Shown piece by piece: positions 1 through 5,353 of a stretch of DNA of 15,328 nt; position 1 is the first letter of the stretch; each line of letters opens with the position of its first letter. Source of the DNA: an uncultured Bacilli bacterium (lineage in GTDB: Bacteria; Bacillota_I; Bacilli_A; RFN20; CAG-288). The DNA lies in assembly GCA_934725685.1 (NCBI GenBank), contig CAKVBX010000037.1, forward strand, positions 1-15,328, read 5' to 3'. The notes beneath the pieces were generated by a model, which worked only from the letters and a program-made list of their open reading frames with translations, was not told the DNA's origin and made no database searches. A program made the position numbers and the translations under genes.

Positions 1-750
1 GCTGTCGGCAATTATGCGGATATCGATCCGAGAGTTCAGGCGATTGCCTCGAAGGAACTTGGCCTTACCAATACTCCGATTGCAACACAGGTTCTTTCCA
101 GAGACCGCCACGAACATTATGCCTGTACCTTAGCCGTAATCGCTTCGACACTCGAAAAGATCGCTGTGGAAATCCGCAATCTTTCCCGTTCCGAAATCCA
201 CGAAGTCGAAGAAGGCTTCTCCAAAGGACAGAAAGGTTCTTCTGCCATGCCGCAGAAAAGGAATCCGATTTCTTCGGAAAACATTACCGGTTGTGCAAGA
301 ATGATTCGCGGTTATCTCTTCCCGATTCTGGAAGACAACGCGCTCTATCATGAAAGAGATCTCACTCATTCCTGTGTCGAGCGTGTCACATTTATTGATA
401 TGATCGAACTCAGTGACTACGCACTGAAGAGAATGACAAAGATCATTGACAACCTGACCGTGTTCCCAGAGACGATGGAAAAGAACATTCATCTCACCAA
501 CAATGCGGTCTTCTCTTCCCGTGTCCTTTCTGCTCTTATTGAAAAAGGAATGACAAGGGAAGCCGCCTATGATCTGATACAGCCTTCCGCAATGGACAGT
601 GCCTTGAACCACACCGACTTCAAAGTGAATATTCAGAACAATGAAGAAGTGAAAAGACACCTCAGCAAAGAGGAAATCGATGCCTGCTTCACCTATGGTC
701 CGTATCTGAAAAACGTCGATTACATCTATCAAGCTGTTGGAATCAAATAG
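1..750 (+). CDS. purB: Adenylosuccinate lyase, C-terminal part (5' end outside window)
   Basis: The reading frame is open from base 1 and ends at TAG 748-750, giving 249 residues of a protein that is usually about 430 residues long. Adenylosuccinate lyase removes fumarate from SAICAR and from adenylosuccinate in purine synthesis and works as a cytosolic homotetramer. The fumarase/aspartase-superfamily signature GSSAMPQKRNP is at fragment residues 79-89; it forms the flexible loop with the catalytic serine. The segment RDRHEHY near residues 33-39 fits the conserved histidine region of the PurB active site. The C-terminal helical domain looks complete. A hairpin terminator follows directly after the stop. 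The gene is convergent with the ABC permease gene, so no operon partner downstream is expected. Identification is from the signature and overall sequence; only the missing N-terminus is uncertain. Confidence 0.96.
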   Translation, partial: AVGNYADIDPRVQAIASKELGLTNTPIATQVLSRDRHEHYACTLAVIASTLEKIAVEIRNLSRSEIHEVEEGFSKGQKGSSAMPQKRNPISSENITGCARMIRGYLFPILEDNALYHERDLTHSCVERVTFIDMIELSDYALKRMTKIIDNLTVFPETMEKNIHLTNNAVFSSRVLSALIEKGMTREAAYDLIQPSAMDSALNHTDFKVNIQNNEEVKRHLSKEEIDACFTYGPYLKNVDYIYQAVGIK

Positions 751-756
751 CCTTCA

Positions 757-787
757 AAAAAGGAGAACCGTCGAAGTTCTCCTTTTT
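757..787. terminator. Bidirectional rho-independent terminator between convergent genes
   Basis: A perfect 12-bp inverted repeat (arms 757-768 and 776-787, loop CGTCGAA) has an A-run at its left end and a T-run at its right end. It can therefore terminate the purB transcript on the plus strand and the ABC permease transcript on the minus strand. The permease stop at 799-801 lies only 12 bases away. Confidence 0.9.
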
Positions 788-798
788 CTATGGTTTTC

Positions 799-3318
799 TT
801 ATTCGATTGCTTTAAGCGATTCCACCATTGGAATTTTCTTGGTGCGGTTTGCAAAATAAAGATTGATGACGATGGCGACGATGAAGGTGAGAAGGAAGGA
901 ATAGAGGTAAGAGAGGAAGCTGATGTGGAAGAGGTATTGGACAAGTTCGACAATATTGGTCTTCATCACGACCAGAAGGAAAGGATAACCCAAGAGCATG
1001 CCGAAAATGACACCGATAAAGGTCAGGGTGATACTTTCTGCCAGAAGGGTCAGGGCTATTTCTCGTTTTCGGAAACCGAGGACTTTCAAGGTTGCCATAT
1101 CTCTCGTTCTCTGCCGATAGGTGAGCAAAGCAAGATTATAGAGTGTGACAAGGGCGAGCAGGATGGCAAAAACTTTGACGGCATTGGTCATCAGTAGAAC
1201 GCCGCTCATGACATCCTTGATCTGATCGGAGAAGGATGCGGCGGATATAGCCTGGGTGATTGTATCCTGTTCCTGAAGCCTGTCAGCGACATCCTTGGCA
1301 TCGATGCCATCATCAAGATGAATCCAGGCACCATTATAGAAATGTTCATCTTTCGTAAGAATCGGACTATCATAAGGGAGAATCGCGCAGTTGTAATAGA
1401 AGGCTTTGAAGATTTTCGTGACCTTGATTTTTCTTGTTGTGCTTCCACTGGCCAGCACGATTTCATCCCCGAGTTTCGCTTCGATGGTATCGGCGATTTT
1501 CTCACTAATGGCGATGCCATCCTTCGGCATTTCCATGCCGAGTGAGTGAGAAGATTCCGAGAGGATATAGAGGATCTTCGTCGTCTGTTTACCGCCTTCC
1601 TTATAATAAGTCATTTCTCTGCGGCGATAAGGCTCTACGGATTGTACTCCCTGTTCTGTATCGAAAACCAATTGAGACAGTTCCTCTTCCGTATAAGTGT
1701 CATTCATAGTCAGGGTGATATCGCTGCTTAAAAAAAGATTGCGGTCATTTTTGATTCCGTAATTGACTGTATCTTCAATACCGAAGCCACAGACGAGGAG
1801 AGCTGTACATCCGAGAACGCCAACAATAACCATGAAGGAACGGAACTTATCCAGTGAGAGATTCCGAAATGCCATTTTCAGGGATAAATCCGCAACACTT
1901 TTTTCCTTCTTGGGAGAATGTTTCAGTTTTTTCCAATTTGGAACAACAGGTCTCATAGAATCGACCGGTTTGAGATTGAGTTCATTTCGTGCGACAATAT
2001 AAGTGACAAGGGATGCAACGAGGAGGAAACCGAGAGCAGTCATGAGAGAGAAGAACACCGGGAAGTAGTAGGCACGTTTCGGAAGAGAATATAGAATCTG
2101 ATATTTCTGCCCGAGAATGGAGGGAATACTCAGCGGTCCTAATAGGAAACCGAGGAGAATTCCAAGGGTGACAAGAACATCGGTAAGAGCAAGATAATTG
2201 AAGAGGATTTCCCTCCGTTTAAAACCGAGTGCCTTGAGTGTACCAATTGCGGTGCGGTCCTTCAGAATGAGTTGGGAGAGTGTCGTCAGAATGACAAGCA
2301 CGGCGACGAGGAAAAAGACAAAGGGAAAAACATAGGTGAACTGTCTCGCCTGCGTGGCATCGGCGTAGACGGTGATATAGAAGGGCATTTCTTCTTTCCC
2401 GGTGACGAGAAGGAGATTGTTGTTCTCTTTGGCCGAATATAGGTTTCGGATTTCCTTTACGAATTCATCTTTTCTGCTCTTATCGGATAGGCGTATAAGA
2501 TATTGATTATAATAATCAAGTTTTTCATTATTGAGGAACCCTTTTCCCAAGGTCCGTTCGAGATAGATTTTTATTAAAGACGCAGAAAAGTCGTTAAAGT
2601 TCTTTGCCAGGACTTCCTTAATGGATTTCTTCAGCATGGAATAGGAAACAAGACAGACGGCAGGGTTATAATTCGCTTTCGTGATATTCTCGGGATGCTG
2701 CATGAACCCAGTGACGGTCATCGGTAGTGGGATAACACCATTGCGGAAAACATCCGTTCCACCCTCTGCAACAGCCGAAGAAGGCAGATTCAAGGAGTCT
2801 ACGTCGATCCCGAACAGAGACAAATCAATGGAAATATCGATTTTTTCATCCAGTTGATATTTTCCCGGAACGTTCTGTTTCTTGCTGTCTTCAAAGTTGA
2901 TGTCGAGATATACGAAGCAATCATCCGTTGCAGTATCACTCTGTTTGATGGTTCCATATGCGGTGGAAAGTTCCGGCATCTGATCTGTCACGACCATATA
3001 AACATCGTGATTGCCGATTTTTCCAGGAACATAAATACGCTTGTCGAAGACGTCTCCTTCTTTCAGATGACTTTTGAGAAGTTCCTCGTCCTTCGAATCA
3101 TAGGAGGAAGTCGTTACAAAAATGTCAGGAAGTCTTCCTTCGTCAAACGTGGTCTGAATTTGGTTTTCAAAAACTCCGGCGTTCGATTGCAATCCTACGA
3201 AAAGAGTGACGGCAATTGCACCGATCACAATGATGGCCAAGAACTGAGCGATATTCTTTCTGATATTCCTCAGTTGCATCCTGAGTAGGAGAAAGAGGGT
3301 ACTTTTCTTCTTCACCAT
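799..3318 (-). CDS. ABC exporter permease with two FtsX domains
   Basis: The 839-residue membrane protein has the layout of large FtsX/MacB-fold permeases. There is one N-terminal membrane helix (about 23-43), a large extracytoplasmic domain (about 45-325), three helices (about 329-350, 377-395, 420-441), then a second copy of the same plan: a helix at about 493-513, an outer domain at about 520-705 and helices at about 710-733, 757-777 and 803-823. Each FtsX module has the short cytoplasmic coupling element: GTLKALGFKRREI around 359-371 and ATLKVLGFRKREI around 742-754. This family transmits ATPase motion to the outer domain (mechanotransmission) for export or extraction of lipids, peptides or lipoproteins; the substrate cannot be told here. 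ATG 3316-3318 overlaps the stop of the ATPase gene by 7 nt, with GAGGAG at 3323-3328 as ribosome binding site. No sensor kinase or regulator gene is adjacent. Confidence 0.9.
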   Translation of the reverse strand: MVKKKSTLFLLLRMQLRNIRKNIAQFLAIIVIGAIAVTLFVGLQSNAGVFENQIQTTFDEGRLPDIFVTTSSYDSKDEELLKSHLKEGDVFDKRIYVPGKIGNHDVYMVVTDQMPELSTAYGTIKQSDTATDDCFVYLDINFEDSKKQNVPGKYQLDEKIDISIDLSLFGIDVDSLNLPSSAVAEGGTDVFRNGVIPLPMTVTGFMQHPENITKANYNPAVCLVSYSMLKKSIKEVLAKNFNDFSASLIKIYLERTLGKGFLNNEKLDYYNQYLIRLSDKSRKDEFVKEIRNLYSAKENNNLLLVTGKEEMPFYITVYADATQARQFTYVFPFVFFLVAVLVILTTLSQLILKDRTAIGTLKALGFKRREILFNYLALTDVLVTLGILLGFLLGPLSIPSILGQKYQILYSLPKRAYYFPVFFSLMTALGFLLVASLVTYIVARNELNLKPVDSMRPVVPNWKKLKHSPKKEKSVADLSLKMAFRNLSLDKFRSFMVIVGVLGCTALLVCGFGIEDTVNYGIKNDRNLFLSSDITLTMNDTYTEEELSQLVFDTEQGVQSVEPYRRREMTYYKEGGKQTTKILYILSESSHSLGMEMPKDGIAISEKIADTIEAKLGDEIVLASGSTTRKIKVTKIFKAFYYNCAILPYDSPILTKDEHFYNGAWIHLDDGIDAKDVADRLQEQDTITQAISAASFSDQIKDVMSGVLLMTNAVKVFAILLALVTLYNLALLTYRQRTRDMATLKVLGFRKREIALTLLAESITLTFIGVIFGMLLGYPFLLVVMKTNIVELVQYLFHISFLSYLYSFLLTFIVAIVINLYFANRTKKIPMVESLKAIE

Positions 3319-4016
3319 ACAATCTCCTCAGGAGGAATCGGATTCGGATTGGAGGCATCGGAAATCAGTTTTCCGTCTCGGATTCTGAGAACGCGCTCCG
3401 CACAGTCTGCAATCTTGGAATTGTGTGTGACAATGATGACCGTCTTCTGATATTTCTTGGAAACATCGTGAAGGAAGGCAAGGACCTGTCCGCCTGTTTT
3501 ACTGTCCAGGGCACCGGTCGGTTCATCGCAGAGAAGAAGATTCGGGTTCTTGACGATGGCACGGGCGATTGCGGTTCTCTGCTGCTCGCCGCCGGAAAGC
3601 TCGGACGGAAAATTCCCGGTCCTCTTTTCGAGTCCGACCGAAGCGAGGACTTCCTTTGCGGAAAGCGAATCCGGATTGAGGGAAGAGGCAAGTTCGACAT
3701 TCTCTAATGCGGTAAGGTTCGGCATCAGATTGTAAAACTGAAAAACAAAACCAATTTCTTTTCTTCGGAACGCGACCAAATCCTTCTCCTTAAAAGACGT
3801 CACCTCATTGCCATGAATGGAATAGGTGCCGGAAGTGGCGGAATCTAAGCCGCCCAAAATATTGAGCAGCGTACTCTTTCCTGCTCCGGAAGAACCGAGG
3901 ATGATGACAAATTCACCTTTTTTCAGCGTGAATGAGACATCATCCAGGGCTCTGACTTCGTTTTCTTTTCCCTGATTGTAGATTTTATAGAGATTCCTTA
4001 CTTCGATTTCTTCCAT
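3312..4016 (-). CDS. ABC exporter ATP-binding subunit (LolD/MacB-type)
   Basis: This 234-residue nucleotide-binding domain has all its motifs intact: Walker A GSSGAGKS at 41-48, Q-loop glutamine at 93 (VFQFYNLMPNLTALENV), signature LSGGEQQR at 140-147, Walker B LLLCDEP with D164 and E165, and H-loop histidine at 198. The phrase around the Q-loop and the D-loop GALDS are typical of the ATPases that pair with FtsX-fold permeases, and the permease gene follows with a 7-nt overlap. Two copies of this subunit should energise the exporter on the cytoplasmic face. The start at 4016 is supported by AAGGA at 4026-4030 (9-nt spacing). The upstream region contains a -10-like TAAAAT flanked by two 8-bp direct repeats, described separately. 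The transported substrate is not visible from the sequence. Confidence 0.93.
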   Translation of the reverse strand: MEEIEVRNLYKIYNQGKENEVRALDDVSFTLKKGEFVIILGSSGAGKSTLLNILGGLDSATSGTYSIHGNEVTSFKEKDLVAFRRKEIGFVFQFYNLMPNLTALENVELASSLNPDSLSAKEVLASVGLEKRTGNFPSELSGGEQQRTAIARAIVKNPNLLLCDEPTGALDSKTGGQVLAFLHDVSKKYQKTVIIVTHNSKIADCAERVLRIRDGKLISDASNPNPIPPEEIVW

Positions 4017-4028
4017 AGTTCATTTTCC

Positions 4029-4047
4029 TTAGCGCTATTTTAGCACT
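4029..4047 (-). promoter_or_regulatory. Candidate operator: TTAGCRCT direct repeats around the ABC operon -10
   Basis: On the plus strand TTAGCGCT (4029-4036) and TTAGCACT (4040-4047) are direct repeats whose starts are 11 bp apart, one helical turn. Between them, on the minus strand, lies TAAAAT (4042-4037), a plausible -10 for the ATPase gene 20 bases further on. No good -35 is present at 17-18 bp (the stretch reads TTTTTC). Direct repeats at 11-bp pitch suit OmpR/PhoB-family response regulators, which often control peptide or lipid ABC exporters, but this is an inference from geometry. The same bases could fold as a 6-bp stem with one G-U pair in minus-strand RNA. Confidence 0.35.
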
Positions 4048-4076
4048 TGAATGAACTGAGAAAAAGAAAAAGGCAA

Positions 4077-4826
4077 TCAATCGTCGTACCTTCTCGAAAT
4101 ATAGTCTAAATCCACAGCCAGTCTTGTCCATTTGAAGCTGACATAATAGCGGCGCTGCGGATCTTTTTCATCGAAATGAATGAAACGGGCTCTCGGTCCA
4201 AACTGAACCGGTCCAAGATGAAGATTGTTCAGATACTGGTAATTGCGCCGCTTCAGATGTTTGATAATCTGATTTTCGGATACAAGATTTCCATATTCGG
4301 CATTTCCGAAATAGATGTAATCAGCACGGGGAAGGCCTTCAAAGTTCCCTTCGAAAAGAAACTTAGTCACATAGTCGATGACAAGTTCATTGTTTCGGTT
4401 GAGCTCAACATTCGCTTCTTTAATCTGCTCCTGCATTTCAAGGAACAGCGTCTCATAAGGAAGGCGGACAGTACCGGAGCCATCCAAAGTGCCATCGCCA
4501 AACTGGAATCGGAGAATGGTTTTCTGAGTCTGCGCTGAGATTCCTCTGCTGCGAAGCGACAAAATGAATTTCTTAATGTCTTCGCAATGGATGTGATCGG
4601 CGCCGCCAGACTTCACCGAAATATGGAAAGTCTTCCCATGATAAGTGATGGCAATGTCCGGTTTTGCCCTTGGATCCTCTTTTGCTGCGGAAAACGTCTC
4701 AGCATCAAAAGCCTCGTACATCGCCTTCATCATGAACTGCAGATTGTGTCCTAGTTCATCGAATCTTTTACCATCGATGGCCTTAATTAGGTCGATCTCA
4801 TTTTGAAGCCCTGCGTTAATTCTCAT
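4077..4826 (-). CDS. Uncharacterised protein, possible PD-(D/E)XK-like nuclease
   Basis: I do not recognise a named family. The start at ATG 4824-4826 is chosen because a strong AAGGAGGT (4834-4841) lies 7 nt upstream; an in-frame ATG at 4929-4931 lacks one. The 249-residue soluble protein has no signal or membrane segment. Residues 56-72 read as a PD-(D/E)XK-like core: P56-D57, a short beta stretch, then hydrophobic-S70-V71-K72-S-G, with acidic residues E10, E24 and E50 in the N-terminal helices as possible partners. The usual D/E two residues before the lysine is replaced by serine, so activity is uncertain. The C-terminal half (about 150-249) is rich in Tyr, Arg and Asn and could bind nucleic acid. 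No methyltransferase or other restriction partner lies beside it. It sits between tRNA-Phe and the ABC operon, 60 bp from the latter. Confidence 0.6.
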   Translation of the reverse strand: MRINAGLQNEIDLIKAIDGKRFDELGHNLQFMMKAMYEAFDAETFSAAKEDPRAKPDIAITYHGKTFHISVKSGGADHIHCEDIKKFILSLRSRGISAQTQKTILRFQFGDGTLDGSGTVRLPYETLFLEMQEQIKEANVELNRNNELVIDYVTKFLFEGNFEGLPRADYIYFGNAEYGNLVSENQIIKHLKRRNYQYLNNLHLGPVQFGPRARFIHFDEKDPQRRYYVSFKWTRLAVDLDYISRRYDD

Positions 4827-4847
4827 AAGAATTACCTCCTTCACTTT

Positions 4848-4877
4848 CATATACAGTGGAGAAGTGGAAAACAACAA
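4848..4877 (-). promoter_or_regulatory. Weak candidate promoter for the nuclease-like gene
   Basis: On the minus strand TTGTTG (4877-4872) and TATATG (4853-4848) are separated by 18 bp. They would start transcription a few bases before the AAGGAGGT at 4834-4841. The -35 match is only 3 of 6, so this is a modest candidate. Confidence 0.25.
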
Positions 4878-4922
4878 AAGAATCGAAAAAAATTTTGCGA
4901 AAAATTCGAGACGCGAGTCATC

Positions 4923-4953
4923 CCTTGCCAACCTTTCTATAAGGACGGCAAGG
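4923..4953. other. Nested hairpin upstream of the nuclease-like gene
   Basis: The arms CCTTGCC (4923-4929) and GGCAAGG (4947-4953) are perfectly complementary. Inside them CCTT (4932-4935) and AAGG (4941-4944) form a second stem around a 5-base loop, with a 2 x 2 internal bulge between the stems. There is no U-tract on either side, so it is not a standard terminator. It lies about 97 bp upstream of the nuclease-like start and could be a leader structure if transcription begins further upstream. Confidence 0.45.
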
Positions 4954-5020
4954 AATCAAAAAGCGGATAGGATAGTTATCGTCATATAACCTTCATTCAA
5001 GTCCTAACTTTGTAGAAAAG

Positions 5021-5068
5021 AATCACTTCCGTATCGCAGTCCGTTCCGAAATCCGTGTCGTAATCCGT
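5021..5068. repeat. Four-unit 12-bp degenerate tandem repeat
   Basis: Four consecutive 12-base units (5021-5032, 5033-5044, 5045-5056, 5057-5068) all end in TCCGT, and units 3 and 4 share AATCCGT. The spacing is exact. On the minus strand the unit reads roughly ACGGATTNCGAN. A 12-bp period would encode a four-residue repeat if translated, but no start signal or gene is associated with it. Confidence 0.7.
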
Positions 5069-5073
5069 ATTCG

Positions 5074-5092
5074 TGAAAATGCTAGTGGCCAC
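5074..5092. repeat. Inverted partial copy of the tRNA-Phe anticodon arm
   Basis: TGAAAATGCTAGTG at 5074-5087 on the plus strand is identical to the anticodon loop and 3' anticodon stem of the tRNA-Phe gene on the minus strand (5198-5185). The match extends to 17 of 19 positions (5074-5092 against 5198-5180). Because the orientations are opposite, this is an inverted repeat about 90 bp apart, with the tRNA terminator between the arms. Confidence 0.65.
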
Positions 5093-5114
5093 AGGGCGGC
5101 ACAAGTTGGAGACA

Positions 5115-5144
5115 CCAAGAAAAAACTCGGAGGGACTCCGAGTT
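5115..5144 (-). terminator. Rho-independent terminator of tRNA-Phe
   Basis: A perfect 9-bp stem (5124-5132 with 5136-5144) and a 3-base loop are followed on the minus strand by TTTTT and further pyrimidines. It lies 10 bases past the CCA end of the tRNA and so ends the tRNA transcript before the repeats and the nuclease-like gene. Confidence 0.9.
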
Positions 5145-5154
5145 GATTTTCCGA

Positions 5155-5230
5155 TGGTGGCCCAACGCAGGGTCGAACTGCGGACACTAGCATTTTCAGT
5201 GCTATGCTCTGCCAGCTGAGCTATCGGGCC
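5155..5230 (-). tRNA. tRNA-Phe (anticodon GAA)
   Basis: The 76-nt minus-strand sequence folds completely. It has a 7-bp acceptor stem (GGCCCGA with TTGGGCC, including one G-U pair), a 4-bp D stem GCTC/GAGC, a 5-bp anticodon stem TAGCA/TGCTA with loop CTGAAAA (anticodon GAA), a 5-nt variable loop GTGTC, and a 5-bp T stem CGCAG/CTGCG with loop TTCGACC. The discriminator is A and CCA is encoded. A promoter at 5260-5288 and a terminator at 5115-5144 make it a single-tRNA transcription unit. All canonical elements are present, so it should be functional. Confidence 0.98.
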
Positions 5231-5259
5231 AATAATGTGCACTTTTTCAGCGCTTTGAT

Positions 5260-5288
5260 ATTCTAACAAAGCAATTGATAATATTCAA
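5260..5288 (-). promoter_or_regulatory. Promoter of tRNA-Phe
   Basis: On the minus strand TTGAAT (5288-5283) is followed after exactly 17 bp by TAGAAT (5265-5260), 4 of 6 and 5 of 6 consensus matches. The predicted start leaves a leader of about 22 nt before the mature tRNA 5' end at 5230. The leader can form a small GCGCT/AGTGC hairpin (5239-5254). Confidence 0.75.
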
Positions 5289-5337
5289 GGTATTTTTTTG
5301 CTTTCCGGAAAAAAGCGAAGGGAAGAAACAGGGCATA

Positions 5338-5346
5338 TGATAAAAT
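5338..5346 (+). promoter_or_regulatory. Extended -10 promoter of the helicase gene, predicted leaderless start
   Basis: TGATAAAAT is an extended -10 element (TGN plus TAAAAT at 5341-5346). Exactly 7 bases follow before the A of ATG 5354, which is where transcription should start. No purine-rich ribosome binding site lies 5-12 nt before the ATG (the bases are ATTCGGT and upstream AT-rich). No convincing -35 is present at 17 bp, as is common for extended -10 promoters. Confidence 0.55.
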
Positions 5347-5353
5347 ATTCGGT

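Larger units (their letters stand above)
4827..5154. other. Non-coding stretch with several repeats, between nuclease-like gene and tRNA-Phe
   Basis: No credible gene is seen in these 328 bases. An apparent minus-strand reading frame across 4997-5269 is the shadow of the tRNA gene and has no start signal. The stretch holds a weak promoter, a nested hairpin, a 12-bp tandem repeat, an inverted copy of part of the tRNA and the tRNA terminator, each listed separately. Confidence 0.7.

Noticed and set aside
4040..4060. CIRCE/HrcA operator, because TTAGCACT occurs upstream of the ABC operon
   Set aside because: Only one half-site matches; the required inverted GAGTGCTAA is absent.
4827..4931. N-terminal extension of the nuclease-like protein to ATG 4931
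   Set aside because: The AAGGAGGT 7 nt before ATG 4826 fixes the start there.
4997..5269. Minus-strand 90-residue reading frame with IAQLAEHSTENASVRSSTLRW-like text
   Set aside because: It is the translated shadow of the tRNA-Phe gene and its terminator; no ribosome binding site, and the repeat-derived tail is not protein-like.
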